From Mobilitalea sibirica (lineage in GTDB: Bacteria > Bacillota > Clostridia > Lachnospirales > Lachnospiraceae): a stretch of 64,000 nucleotides of DNA. The notes under the pieces were generated by a model. That model did not search any database and was not told where the DNA came from. It worked only from the letters and a program-made list of their open reading frames with translations. The stretch covers positions 54,531 to 118,530 of the forward strand of contig NZ_JAEAGR010000016.1 in NCBI RefSeq assembly GCF_015999265.1. Direction: 5' to 3'. Position numbers and translations under genes: made by a program. Below, one piece after another: positions 1 to 9,052 of the stretch. Each line of letters begins with the position of its first letter. Position 1 is the first letter of the stretch.

Positions 1-1
1 A

Positions 2-1762
2 GGAACAGAAGACTATCAAGATATTTTGAATGCCTTGGATGATTTTATGAAAGCCGGCATGGGTAATGCAGAAGGAACCAAAGAAGCGGTTGCTTCTAAT
101 CCTAAGGTTTCAGTTCAGGAAGTTCCTGTTGATCATGGGAAACATAAATATTTGAACATAAAAATTGAGGAACATGAAAAGAAGGCGATAGCAAAGGCCG
201 GAATGCTCGGACTTAATGTGGTCGGACTTACGGTATACATACAGGAATACTGTGTTTTAAAAGGTGCAAGAGCTTATATGGTGAATCGCTCTCTTGAGGA
301 GCATGGTGAAATCATTAAGTTGTATCCTACAGCACAGGATTTAGAGGATGAAAAATATGATTTTGACTACTCTGCTTTTATCATAACGAAAGAAAGCCCT
401 GAAAAATTAAGTCAATTAGCTATGAGGGTTTCAGAGGTAAAAGAAGTAGTTGCGGACTATATAAAACTTTCTGATGCGGATCAGGAAGCCTATACCGCTG
501 CGGTGAAACAGGATGAGGCGTTACAGTCACAACCGAAGACAGTGAAAGATCCAGGATCCCTTAAGGCAGGGAATGCACCGGCTGCAAAACAAACGACGAA
601 ACCGGTAGCGAACCGCTCCGTTCGTGTTGATATTGAAAAACTGGATGTACTTATGAATCTGGTAAGTGAGTTGATTATAGCTAAGAATAGTCTAATCTCC
701 CTTGGTAGTGATGGAGAAAAACAGCAAGAGAACGGTTTCCATGACCAGATTGAGTATCTGGAAAGAGTGACGACGAATCTTCATGAATCGGTTATGAAGG
801 TTAGAATGGTTCCGATTGAGAGCGTTGTAAACAGATTCCCCAGAATGATTAGAGACTTATCCAAGAAATTAAATAAGGATATGGAGTTATTTATGACCGG
901 TGAAGAAACTGAGCTTGACCGTACGGTTATTGATGAAATCGGTGATCCTTTAATGCATTTATTACGTAATGCGGCGGACCATGGACTTGAGAGCAATGAA
1001 GAACGAGAGAGAGCGGGTAAGAATCCGGTTGGTTCTATCTTCCTTGATGCATATCAGGATGGAAACAATGTTATGATAGAGGTAAGAGATGACGGCGGCG
1101 GAATTAATGTTGAGAAGATTAAAAAGAAAGCCATTGAGAGAGGCGCCATTACGGAAGATGCGGCACAGAGAATGACGGATAAGGATATTATTGATATTCT
1201 GTTCCAACCTAGCTTTTCAACGGCTGAACAGGTAACGGATGTATCCGGTAGAGGTGTTGGCCTTGATGTGGTTAAGACGAAGATAGAAGCTCTAGGTGGT
1301 GAGATTGAAGCTAAGACAAAATTAGGCGAAGGTTCTAACTTTATTATAAGACTTCCATTAACGCTGGCTATTATTCAATCCCTTATGGTTATTATCGGTT
1401 CTGAAAAATATGCACTTCCTCTTGGAAGTATCCAAACAGTTGAGAATGTAGCAACTTCAGAAATCAAGAAAGTACAGGGAAAAGAGGTTATCAACCTTAG
1501 AGGAAACGTGGTTCCGATTGTAAGGTTAGGTAATATTCTCGATTGTGAAGAAAAAGAGAATGCACCGGATGAACTTCTTGTCGTTATAGTTAAAAAAGGT
1601 GAGAAACTAGCAGGTATGGTGGTAGATGAATTGATTGGGCAACAGGAGATCGTTATCAAATCAATTGGTAAATATATCAAGAACCATAAAATTGTCAGTG
1701 GTGCAACCATTCTTGGTAACGGCGAGGTCGCACTTATTCTTGATGTCAATTCATTAGTATAG
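2..1762 (+). CDS. cheA: Chemotaxis histidine kinase CheA (5' end outside window)
   Basis: Histidine autokinase that receives receptor signals via CheW and phosphorylates CheY/CheB. The frame is open from base 2, upstream of the first possible TTG start at 26, so the gene begins before the window and the missing P1 phosphotransfer domain is only a window effect. Numbering from base 26: a P2-like regulator-binding region (about 40-145), a Q/K/A-rich linker, P3 dimerisation helices (from IEKLDVLMNLVSELI, about 205), the P4 ATPase with N box (LLRNAADHG), G1 box (DDGGG) and G2 box (GRGVGLDVV), and a CheW-like P5 domain (about 440-575). cheW follows 11 bases later. All kinase boxes look intact. Confidence 0.97.
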   Translation, partial: GTEDYQDILNALDDFMKAGMGNAEGTKEAVASNPKVSVQEVPVDHGKHKYLNIKIEEHEKKAIAKAGMLGLNVVGLTVYIQEYCVLKGARAYMVNRSLEEHGEIIKLYPTAQDLEDEKYDFDYSAFIITKESPEKLSQLAMRVSEVKEVVADYIKLSDADQEAYTAAVKQDEALQSQPKTVKDPGSLKAGNAPAAKQTTKPVANRSVRVDIEKLDVLMNLVSELIIAKNSLISLGSDGEKQQENGFHDQIEYLERVTTNLHESVMKVRMVPIESVVNRFPRMIRDLSKKLNKDMELFMTGEETELDRTVIDEIGDPLMHLLRNAADHGLESNEERERAGKNPVGSIFLDAYQDGNNVMIEVRDDGGGINVEKIKKKAIERGAITEDAAQRMTDKDIIDILFQPSFSTAEQVTDVSGRGVGLDVVKTKIEALGGEIEAKTKLGEGSNFIIRLPLTLAIIQSLMVIIGSEKYALPLGSIQTVENVATSEIKKVQGKEVINLRGNVVPIVRLGNILDCEEKENAPDELLVVIVKKGEKLAGMVVDELIGQQEIVIKSIGKYIKNHKIVSGATILGNGEVALILDVNSLV

Positions 1763-1773
1763 GAGGTGCGGAT

Positions 1774-2247
1774 ATGGAAGCGACAGAAACAAAACAATAT
1801 ATTATTGTTAATCTTGGAACTGAGCAGTATGGTATTGAAATTAAATATATCGAAAATATCATTGTTATGCAAAATATAACCAGAGTGCCAAAGGCACAAA
1901 GTTATTTCTTGGGAGTTATTAATTTAAGAGGTGAAGTAATACCTGTCATGAGCCTTAGAAAAAAATTAGAGCTTGGATCAGATATATTTACCTCTGTATC
2001 CCGTATCATTATTGTAAAACCGGAACCTTCGGCGGCCCCGGTCGGAATTATCGTAGATGAGGTAAAAGAGGTAATAACCTTAGAAAGTTCAGATGTGGAA
2101 ATGCTGAATTATGATGAGAAGGACGAAAAAGCCTCTTTGAGTGCCGGTGTTGGTAAATATGGAAATGAACTGATTAACTTGCTGAATATTCCAGGTATTG
2201 TATTAGAAAAGGAAGCAAGTAAGAAAAAGAATAAGGGTACATCGTAA
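1774..2247 (+). CDS. cheW: Chemotaxis adaptor protein CheW
   Basis: Adaptor that couples chemoreceptors to CheA in the polar signalling array. 157 residues, a usual CheW length, made of a single CheW/SH3-like domain. The conserved stretches are visible: GTEQYGIEIKYIENI near the N-terminus and GVINLRGEVIPV near residue 50, the latter being the family signature. The start is set by an AGGAGGTG ribosome-binding site just after the cheA stop. It is co-transcribed with cheA and followed by cheC and cheD after a 150-base gap. Confidence 0.97.
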   Translation: MEATETKQYIIVNLGTEQYGIEIKYIENIIVMQNITRVPKAQSYFLGVINLRGEVIPVMSLRKKLELGSDIFTSVSRIIIVKPEPSAAPVGIIVDEVKEVITLESSDVEMLNYDEKDEKASLSAGVGKYGNELINLLNIPGIVLEKEASKKKNKGTS

Positions 2248-2405
2248 AATTAATACCTGTGCATATGATCTAATCTGATTTATCTTATCAGCATAGGTGT
2301 AACCCGATTACACCTATATTGTAATGCAGGACTAAGATAAATCATCCTATAGAGCAGGTAAAGGATATTATGATAATTATGTACGAGATAGAATGAGAGG
2401 TGTAT

Positions 2406-3029
2406 GTGGTGTCTCACATTAATTTAAACCAAATAGATAATATGCAGTTTGATGTATTGCGAGAGATCGGTAATATTGGTGCTGGGAATGCAACCACGGC
2501 ACTTTCACAGATGATTAATTCGAAAATTGATATGAAAGTACCCAAGGTAGATCTACTGGAATTTAAAGAGCTTTCCGACATTGTTGGAGGGGCAGAAAAT
2601 ATTGTGGTTGGTATTTTATTTACCTTAGAAGGTCAAATTGATGGCATGATGATGTTTATGATGGATCTATCAGCAGCCAGACACTTGGTTAACCTGCTAA
2701 TGGGTACTACAACTGATAGCCAGACAACAGATTTTTCGGACATGGAATTGTCGGCCTTAAATGAGATTGGTAATATCATTGCAGGCGCATATTTATCTTC
2801 CTTATCGTCCTTAACCAATATGCTGATCACATCAAGTGTACCATATATGTCCATTGATATGTCAGGGGCTATTTTAAGTGTTCCTGCAATTGAGTTTGGT
2901 AAAATCGGTGATAAGGCTCTTTTAATTGAAACAGAATTTGGTGATGATATAAAGGCTGTTAACGGTTATTTTATCCTGATTCCAACCTTGGAATCTTATG
3001 GAGCAATACTATCATCTTTGGGGTTATAG
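2406..3029 (+). CDS. cheC: CheY-P phosphatase CheC
   Basis: Removes phosphate from CheY-P and works with CheD in adaptation. Both halves of the CheC/CheX/FliY fold carry the active-site helix: REIGNIGAGNATTAL near residue 20 and NEIGNIIAGAYLSSL near residue 120, each with the paired Glu and Asn needed for catalysis, so both sites look intact. The start is uncertain: GTG codons lie at 2400, 2406 and 2409, and the GAGAGG at 2395-2400 favours 2406 or 2409. The following cheD gene supports the assignment, because CheC and CheD form a regulatory pair. Confidence 0.95.
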   Translation: MVSHINLNQIDNMQFDVLREIGNIGAGNATTALSQMINSKIDMKVPKVDLLEFKELSDIVGGAENIVVGILFTLEGQIDGMMMFMMDLSAARHLVNLLMGTTTDSQTTDFSDMELSALNEIGNIIAGAYLSSLSSLTNMLITSSVPYMSIDMSGAILSVPAIEFGKIGDKALLIETEFGDDIKAVNGYFILIPTLESYGAILSSLGL

Positions 3030-3037
3030 GTGAATAA

Positions 3038-3523
3038 ATGGACAATATGATAAAGGTCGGAATGGCAGACTTAAACATATGTGTTACCCCGGATGCTATA
3101 ACAACTTTAGGTCTTGGATCATGCGTCGGTATTGTATTATATGATCCCCGCAAAAAGATTGCCGGGTTAGTACATGTTATGCTGCCTGATAGTACAAAAA
3201 TAATAAACAATGAGAATAAAGCTAAATTTGCTGATACCGGAATAGACTTGTTAATTAAAAAAATGTGTGACATCGGTGCGAACAGTAATTCACTCATAGC
3301 CAAAATAGCAGGGGGAGCTCAGATGTTTGCCTTTGGCAGTAATAGTGAGATGATGCGAATTGGTGAGCGTAATGTGGAAGCAACCAAGATAAAGCTTAAA
3401 CAACTGGGTATACGTATCATGGCAGAGGATACGGGTGCAAACTATGGTAGAACCATAGAGTTTTACCCGGAAACAGGAGAATTACATATTAAATCTGTGG
3501 GCAAAGAACGTAAGATATTATAA
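3038..3523 (+). CDS. cheD: Chemoreceptor glutamine deamidase CheD
   Basis: Deamidates specific glutamines in methyl-accepting chemotaxis proteins and is controlled by binding CheC. 161 residues, standard for the family. The catalytic pair is visible: Cys29 in GLGSCVGIVLYD and His46 in GLVHVMLPD, followed by the family stretch KIAGGAQMF near residue 90. An AGGTGA ribosome-binding site lies 5 bases before the ATG, and the gene begins 8 bases after cheC. Confidence 0.96.
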   Translation: MDNMIKVGMADLNICVTPDAITTLGLGSCVGIVLYDPRKKIAGLVHVMLPDSTKIINNENKAKFADTGIDLLIKKMCDIGANSNSLIAKIAGGAQMFAFGSNSEMMRIGERNVEATKIKLKQLGIRIMAEDTGANYGRTIEFYPETGELHIKSVGKERKIL

Positions 3524-3618
3524 CAATCGGTATACCTGATAATTTCTTTACTTAATAGGAGTATATAATCGGGTTTTGCTTTCATGGATTTTTAGATTAA
3601 ATAAAACAGGTGATGCCA

Positions 3619-3912
3619 ATGCGAGAAAGATTTATACCGGCACTTATTACATTGCTTGCCGGTGCAACTGTCAGTATATTAAATATGATTCATAAGGTAG
3701 AGTTGATTACCGGCTTAAAACGATTGCTTCTCGTATTGCTATTATTTTATATCATTGGATTAATTGCAAAAGCTGTTATTAAAAAAGCTACCAAATCTGC
3801 GAAAGACGCAGAAGATGATACAGAAAAAACAGAAGACGAGTCGCAGGATAATCAAACAGACAAAGAAAAAGAGGTCAAAAAGGGAAATCAAGAGAAGGAT
3901 AAACCGTTGTAA
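3619..3912 (+). CDS. Small membrane protein of unknown function in the che operon
   Basis: About 97 residues. I do not recognise the family by name. The N-terminal half carries two hydrophobic segments (FIPALITLLAGATVSIL and LLLVLLLFYIIGLIAKAVI) separated by a short charged loop. The C-terminal half is highly charged, Lys/Glu/Asp/Gln-rich and probably disordered in the cytoplasm. ATG 3619 is preferred because AGGTGA lies 5 bases upstream; GTG 3610 and ATG 3613 are alternatives. It sits between cheD and the motility sigma factor, suggesting a motility-related or flagellar-basal role, but that is only context. Confidence 0.75.
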   Translation: MRERFIPALITLLAGATVSILNMIHKVELITGLKRLLLVLLLFYIIGLIAKAVIKKATKSAKDAEDDTEKTEDESQDNQTDKEKEVKKGNQEKDKPL

Positions 3913-3992
3913 GGCAGTAATAAATCCTCATAAAGAGCTGCTAAGGATATACTTTTTGCTCTTTAAATTCAATTAACGTTTCAGGAGGCAGT

Positions 3993-4760
3993 ATGAACAC
4001 AGATAGGAGACAGAAACTTTGGGAAGAGTATTCCAAAAAGAAAACATCTGAACTTCAGGAAAAGATTATAATTGAATATGCAGGATTAGTGAAACTTGTT
4101 GCCGGAAGACTTAGTATGTATTTGGGCTATAATGTGGAATACGATGATTTGGTGGGATATGGAACCTTTGGATTAATTGATGCGATTGATAAGTTTGATT
4201 ATTCAAAGGGTGTAAAATTCGAAACCTATGCATCCCTTAGAATTCGAGGAGCAATTCTTGACCAAATTCGTAAAATGGACTGGATACCAAGGAGTATCAG
4301 GCAAAAACAACGTAAGATGGATCTTGCTTATCAGAATTTGGAGCTTAAGTATGGAAGAAGCGCCAATGACGAAGAAATCGCTAAAGAGCTGGAAATATCC
4401 GTTGATGAATTGGAGACATGGCAAAATCAAACGAAGATTACCAATATTATTTCTCTTGATGAGTTTATGGAGCAGGGTAGTGAAGGTAAAGTAGAGCAAA
4501 GCCTGACAGCTAGTTTTGACCATCCTGAAAAGGTGGTTGAGAGACAAGAATTAAAGGAATTATTAACCCGGACCTTAGAAACCTTAACAGAAAAAGAAAA
4601 AAGAGTCATTATTCTATATTATTACGAAGAACTGACGTTAAAAGAAATTAGTCGAATTCTGGAGGTATCGGAATCTCGAATTTCTCAGTTGCATACGAAA
4701 GCGCTTCATAAGATGAGGAATAAATTAGGACCCAATATGGATGTGTTAACCAGTTATTAA
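3993..4760 (+). CDS. fliA: FliA/SigD (sigma-28) family RNA polymerase sigma factor
   Basis: Directs RNA polymerase to late flagellar and chemotaxis promoters. 255 residues, as expected. Region 2 is visible (VEYDDLVGYGTFGLIDAIDK and KFETYASLRIRGAILDQIR), then region 3 (RKMDLAYQNLELKYGR...), and region 4 with a helix-turn-helix near the C-terminus (LTLKEISRILEVSESRISQL). Leading AGGAGG at 3984-3989. Position downstream of cheD and upstream of the rpsB block matches sigD of Bacillus subtilis. No anti-sigma factor (FlgM) is in the window. Confidence 0.95.
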   Translation: MNTDRRQKLWEEYSKKKTSELQEKIIIEYAGLVKLVAGRLSMYLGYNVEYDDLVGYGTFGLIDAIDKFDYSKGVKFETYASLRIRGAILDQIRKMDWIPRSIRQKQRKMDLAYQNLELKYGRSANDEEIAKELEISVDELETWQNQTKITNIISLDEFMEQGSEGKVEQSLTASFDHPEKVVERQELKELLTRTLETLTEKEKRVIILYYYEELTLKEISRILEVSESRISQLHTKALHKMRNKLGPNMDVLTSY

Positions 4761-4820
4761 GTGATAGGATCATAAATAAGTTCTATCTGTATAGATTCGG
4801 ATAAGTTTAGGAGGTAAGCA

Positions 4821-6422
4821 ATGAGCTGTAAAAATGGATACTTTCAACTAATAATAAAAGAAGACGGAACGTATATTAAGTTGTTTGATGCAGTATCCGG
4901 AGGTCAACCTATATTATACGAGGATATCAGTAATTATTTCGTAGATAAAAGGATATATGAGTATGATAAAATAGCCCTTGGAAGAGCATTGGCAACATTA
5001 AAAGATACCTGCGAGGTAAAGCTTACCCGCGCAGTAATTCCACCACAGGAGGAGTATCTGAAGGTAACCTTATCCGAAGACCGTATGTTTGCAAAAGGCC
5101 GTTTTTATCCCCCAACTAATGGTGGTAATCTTTTATCCAAGGAAGATATCATCAGTTCTCTTGTAAGAGCAGGAGTGAAATATGGAGTGGATGAGACGGT
5201 TATTTATGAATTTTTGCAGAGGAGACAGTATTGTACAGATCTAATCTTAGCGAAAGCAATGCCTGCTGTTCAGGGTCATGATGCACAGATCACTTATTAT
5301 TTTAATACAGATTTGACCTTAAAACCGAAAACCAATGAGGATGGTTCTGTGGATTTTCATCAGCTTGATATGATAAGCCACTGTAAGAAAGATGATTTAC
5401 TAGCAACTCTAACCCCGGTTGACTATGGAAAGCCCGGGATAGATGTATGTGGTAATGTCATCCGTCCAAATAAAGTTAATAACAAGGTGATGCGTTACGG
5501 GAGTAAGATATATCTTTCGGAGGACGGACTAAACATGTACTCTGAGGTAGATGGTCATGTTACCTTAACAGATGGTAGGGTTTTTGTATCGGATACCTAT
5601 GAAGTAGCAGCGGATGTGGATACATCCACAGGTGATGTGGTGTATGATGGAAATGTTGTCGTTAAGGGTAATGTGATTACCGGGTTTTCTGTTAAAGCCA
5701 AAGGTGATATCGAGGTTAACGGTGTTGTAGAAGGTGCTTACCTGGAAGCCGGGGGACAGATTATCTTAAAACGGGGAGTACAAGGCATGAATAAAGGCCT
5801 GGTTAAAGCACAAGGTAATATCATTTCAAAATTTATTGAAAATGCAGAAGTGGTTGCAGGTGGTTATGTAACGACAGAATCTATCTTGCATAGCAAGGTA
5901 TCTGCCAAAGGAGATATTATTGTTGGCGGCAGAAGAGGCTTTGTAACCGGTGGCGAGATTCGTTCCGGTTCATTAATTTCCGTGAAAACAGCCGGTTCTC
6001 ACATGGGTACCCATACGCTGTTAGAGGTAGGGATTGACCCGAAATTATTAGAAGAGTTTAGGGAGTTAGAAAAGACACTTGCATCATTACAGGCCGAGAA
6101 GGAGAAGATCTCACAGGCGATAGCAATCTTTCGTAAAAAATTACAAATGGGTAGCCAGATACCTGCTGATAAGCTGGAGAGTTTAAAACAGATTACACAG
6201 CATAATCTAAAGATAGAAAGCCAGATTACGGAAGCAAGACTTAGATACGAGGAGTTAAAAATTGAAGTGGATAATAACTCGTCGGGAATGATAAAGGTTC
6301 AAGAGACCGTATTCCCAGGTACTAAAATTGTGATTTCCAATGTAATTTATTTTGTCAGAGAAGAGATACAGCACTCAAAATTCGTTCGTGACAGAGCGGA
6401 CATAAGAGTAACACCACTATAA
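4821..6422 (+). CDS. FapA/DUF342 family protein
   Basis: 533 residues, typical of FapA (flagellar assembly protein A) proteins that commonly sit in clostridial fla/che operons. After an N-terminal regulatory region, the centre (about 255-400) is a repetitive right-handed beta-helix core rich in short Gly/Val repeats (GDVVYDGNVVVKGNVITGF, VKAKGDIEVNGVVEGA). A coiled-coil region (about 410-490) follows, and a short C-terminal beta region. An AGGAGG ribosome-binding site sits 7 bases before the ATG. Biochemical function is not established; family members affect motility and polymer-like assemblies. Confidence 0.85.
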   Translation: MSCKNGYFQLIIKEDGTYIKLFDAVSGGQPILYEDISNYFVDKRIYEYDKIALGRALATLKDTCEVKLTRAVIPPQEEYLKVTLSEDRMFAKGRFYPPTNGGNLLSKEDIISSLVRAGVKYGVDETVIYEFLQRRQYCTDLILAKAMPAVQGHDAQITYYFNTDLTLKPKTNEDGSVDFHQLDMISHCKKDDLLATLTPVDYGKPGIDVCGNVIRPNKVNNKVMRYGSKIYLSEDGLNMYSEVDGHVTLTDGRVFVSDTYEVAADVDTSTGDVVYDGNVVVKGNVITGFSVKAKGDIEVNGVVEGAYLEAGGQIILKRGVQGMNKGLVKAQGNIISKFIENAEVVAGGYVTTESILHSKVSAKGDIIVGGRRGFVTGGEIRSGSLISVKTAGSHMGTHTLLEVGIDPKLLEEFRELEKTLASLQAEKEKISQAIAIFRKKLQMGSQIPADKLESLKQITQHNLKIESQITEARLRYEELKIEVDNNSSGMIKVQETVFPGTKIVISNVIYFVREEIQHSKFVRDRADIRVTPL

Positions 6423-6642
6423 ATGCATCTTTCATATACTTATTACCAAGGACAAAAAACTATATAATAGGAAGACCTATGGAAGCTTAATATATGACAT
6501 ATTAATTAAATCCAGTGACTCCTTTATGACAGCGACTCTAGAGAGCCGGAGCCGATGCATTAAAAATTAACTACCTTAGGAATATTTACATATAAGTAAC
6601 TAATTCAGGTACTTGTTTCTTAGAGATAAGGGGGTTGAAAAT

Positions 6643-6954
6643 ATGCCAATAAATCCTATCGATATTATGAGATCGCAGGAAGCTTCACAGTATAAGCATA
6701 TTGAAAGTCAGAAAGTTCATCACGAACAGGTCCAGATAAGTAAGAGTTTTCAGAATTTAATTCATGCTGAGCAGACGAAAACCACGCAGGCAGAAAAAAG
6801 CGAGAATAAGGAATTTCGATATGATGCTAAGGACAAAGGAAGAAACTCTTATTCCGGATCTAAGAATAAGAAGGATAAGAAGGAAGAGAATAAGAAAGAA
6901 CAAAAGGATCTACTGGAACCGAAAAAAAGCGGTGGTATTGACATTCTTATCTGA
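6643..6954 (+). CDS. Small basic hydrophilic protein of unknown function
   Basis: 103 residues, not recognised. The N-terminus (MPINPIDIMRSQEASQYKHI) is followed by a Gln/Glu/Lys-rich helical region and a strongly charged Lys/Glu stretch, ending in GGIDILI. No membrane segment or signal peptide. ATG 6643 is chosen over the in-frame TTG at 6613 because GGGGG lies 8 bases upstream. Similar short proteins with an IDIxxxQ start and GGIDIxI end occur at this operon position in related Clostridia as far as I recall; that recollection is not verified here. Confidence 0.7.
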   Translation: MPINPIDIMRSQEASQYKHIESQKVHHEQVQISKSFQNLIHAEQTKTTQAEKSENKEFRYDAKDKGRNSYSGSKNKKDKKEENKKEQKDLLEPKKSGGIDILI

Positions 6955-7052
6955 CCGGCAAGGAAAAAAATGCTGTTAATTAAAGCATTCTATATAACCT
7001 GCCGGTTATAGCTATGTATTTAGCAATAAACTTTTTTTGATTTGGAGGCATT

Positions 7053-7742
7053 ATGAACCTGATAGAAATCGTTATGATTGTTATAGGAATTATCACAATA
7101 GTTATCAGCTGCAGGCTGGTGGAACGTCAGTCAGAAACAAGTGGCGGTATCCATCGGGTTATTCCGGATGTGGAACACTTATCCGAGGATGAAAAAGTGC
7201 AGATCAAAGAAAAAATAAAGGAACTGTTATCTGAAATCAGTGAAGAAACCGTGGTTCGTACGGATGATTATTTAAGTAAAATATCCAATGAGAAAATAAT
7301 GGCGGTCAATGATTTTTCAGATCAAATACTGGAGAAAATTAAGAGCAACCATGAAGAGGTTGTGTTTTTATATAATATGTTAAATGAGAAAGAGAAAGAG
7401 TTGAAGACAGTTATCCGGGAGATCGACACCTCAAAACAAAAGGTAAAAGAGATACTGGATATGAAAAAAGAAATGAAAGAACAGCCGAAAAAAACTGTAT
7501 CAAACCAAACGTCGACAGTGACTCAGGTGAAAAGTCAAAAGCCTGCCAAACAGGAGAAACGTCCGGTAAGTGATGTGGTTCTTTCTGATACACCGGTGAT
7601 TAACAGCTTAAGTACCAATAACAACACGCAGATATTGTCACTATATAATAAGGGGAAATCTGTGGTGGAGATTTCTAAGCTGTTGGGTCTTGGACAAGGA
7701 GAAGTAAAATTGGTAATTGATTTATTTAAGGGAAAGAAGTAA
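7053..7742 (+). CDS. SwrB-like membrane, coiled-coil and HTH protein (DUF6115-type)
   Basis: 229 residues. An N-terminal membrane anchor (IVMIVIGIITIVISC, about 6-20) precedes a long charged coiled coil (about 45-145), a Lys/Gln/Ser-rich linker, and a C-terminal helix-turn-helix-like segment (LYNKGKSVVEISKLLGLGQG, about 193-213). This architecture and the position between the motility sigma factor and rpsB match SwrB (YlxL) of B. subtilis, which helps flagellar export-gate activation. Sequence identity is low by eye, so orthology is inference from domain order plus synteny. GGAGG lies 7 bases before the ATG. Confidence 0.75.
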   Translation: MNLIEIVMIVIGIITIVISCRLVERQSETSGGIHRVIPDVEHLSEDEKVQIKEKIKELLSEISEETVVRTDDYLSKISNEKIMAVNDFSDQILEKIKSNHEEVVFLYNMLNEKEKELKTVIREIDTSKQKVKEILDMKKEMKEQPKKTVSNQTSTVTQVKSQKPAKQEKRPVSDVVLSDTPVINSLSTNNNTQILSLYNKGKSVVEISKLLGLGQGEVKLVIDLFKGKK

Positions 7743-7766
7743 TGTGAAAGGCTTGGTGCGTCTGCT

Positions 7767-8522
7767 ATGAAATTAAAATACTATATGAGAGGCTTAGGTA
7801 TTGGTATTGTACTAACAACTCTTATTTTATCTATAAGCGGTAATAAAGAGACATTATCAGACCAGCAGATAATAAAACGTGCCAGATCTTTGGGAATGGT
7901 GACACAGGAAGAATACGATAAGGCTAAGCTGACAAAAGAATTGGAAGATACGGATAAAGAAAACCTTCAGCAGGAGCCGGAAGAAGATCTTTCTGATAAG
8001 GAAACCGCAGATCCGAGTGATGTGAATGAAACCGAAGAAAATCAAGAAAATGATGAGAATGCGGAGAATGATGAGAAGAATAACGAAGATGATGCCGTAG
8101 AAGGTTTTGATGAACCGGACGAAGCTTTAAACACGGAGGATGAAAATAATCAGGATGTTACTCAGAATGGGCAGGATACGCAGGATATACAAGATTCACA
8201 GGATGATCAGAATACGGAGGAAACTCCGACTCAGGATACGTCGGATACACCGGGAACAGAGCCAACTCCCACGGTTACACCTTCCGATAATATAAATGAG
8301 CAAACGAGTAATGCGAATGATGACATTACGTTTACGATAGAGAGAGGTATGTCCTCCCGTCAAGTATCTGAGATGCTGGTTCAAAAAGGACTTATAGGTG
8401 ATGCACAGGAATTTAATAACTTCATCATTCGTAAAGGGAAAGCAGGAGTCATCCGGGTAGGAACTTATACAGTGAAAAAAGATGCTTCCTTTGAAGAGAT
8501 TTTAAACTCTATCACTTCTTAG
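7767..8522 (+). CDS. Membrane-anchored protein with MltG/YceG LysM-like domain
   Basis: 251 residues: one N-terminal membrane segment (GLGIGIVLTTLILSISG), a long acidic low-complexity linker (about 55-185, rich in D/E/N/Q/T), and a C-terminal globular domain (about 186-250). The last (FTIERGMSSRQVSEMLVQKG ... GTYTVKKDASFEEILNSI) resembles the LysM-like subdomain at the N-terminus of the lytic transglycosylase MltG. The catalytic YceG domain is absent, so a peptidoglycan-binding or spacer role outside the membrane is more likely than cleavage. No good ribosome-binding site is close; AAAGG lies 15 bases upstream. Last gene before the rpsB promoter region. Confidence 0.75.
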   Translation: MKLKYYMRGLGIGIVLTTLILSISGNKETLSDQQIIKRARSLGMVTQEEYDKAKLTKELEDTDKENLQQEPEEDLSDKETADPSDVNETEENQENDENAENDEKNNEDDAVEGFDEPDEALNTEDENNQDVTQNGQDTQDIQDSQDDQNTEETPTQDTSDTPGTEPTPTVTPSDNINEQTSNANDDITFTIERGMSSRQVSEMLVQKGLIGDAQEFNNFIIRKGKAGVIRVGTYTVKKDASFEEILNSITS

Positions 8523-8770
8523 AGGCAGAACGAAACATTGGATGGATACTATGCATGTGTTATAAACTATAATTTCAACAATAGGGAAACGAAGTCTTAA
8601 CAAGAGATTAATCAAGAGCTTGGTTGAATAATAAATGCATATGAATAATTGAAGAATTGAAGAATGTATGTAAATTAAGCGATTTTTATGTATCTAACCT
8701 ATATTTTAAAAATTTTAGGAAATAATCTTAGATGAAACTGATTAAATATTAAGAAATAGAGATATGGATC

Positions 8771-8804
8771 AATAACTATTCACGTAGAATTTTAGTTATT
8801 TTTC
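8771..8804 (+). terminator. Possible weak terminator after the motility operon
   Basis: AATAACTA (8771-8778) pairs perfectly with TAGTTATT (8793-8800), followed by a short T run. The stem is all A/T except one pair, so strength is doubtful. Confidence 0.35.
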
Positions 8805-8890
8805 TGTAATCTGTGATTAAATGGTTGCTTAAATTATTATGGACAATACATCTTACTGCTTTCTAATTAAGTACAATTTATAAAAAAAAC

Positions 8891-8919
8891 TTGCCATGTT
8901 ATTGGTGTTATGGTATAAT
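8891..8919 (+). promoter_or_regulatory. Sigma-A promoter for rpsB
   Basis: TTGCCA (8891-8896) and TATAAT (8914-8919) are separated by exactly 17 bases, and a TGG directly before the -10 gives an extended -10. This is the best promoter in the first 20 kb and would start transcription near 8926, leaving a leader of about 127 bases. Confidence 0.8.
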
Positions 8920-8983
8920 CTCAACGTTATATTCAAGAACTATGCTTGAAGTTAATTAACACGTATACGGATTCTTTGCAGGG

Positions 8984-9001
8984 TGCCCGGTATACCGGGT
9001 C
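8984..9001 (+). promoter_or_regulatory. Hairpin in the rpsB leader
   Basis: CCCGGTATACCGGG (8986-8999) is a perfect 14-base palindrome in the 5' leader, about 55 bases before the rpsB start. It may act in S2 autoregulation, as rpsB leaders do in several phyla, but I do not recognise a named S2-leader motif. Confidence 0.4.
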
Positions 9002-9052
9002 TGTCAAGAATATGATGTATGCGGAAGAAATCAACCAAAATGGAGGAAAATT

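Larger units (their letters stand above)
8523..9052 (+). other. Long AT-rich spacer between the motility operon and rpsB
   Basis: No coding sequence is visible. The first 250 bases are AT-rich with short direct repeats of GAATTGAAGAAT. A weak terminator-like hairpin (8771-8804) and a strong promoter (8891-8919) divide it into the end of the motility operon and a 120-130-base rpsB leader. Confidence 0.6.

Noticed and set aside
6532..6558. SigD-type promoter (GCCGATGC at 6551)
   Set aside because: The -10 looks right but the sequence at the -35 spacing is GCGA, not TAAA.
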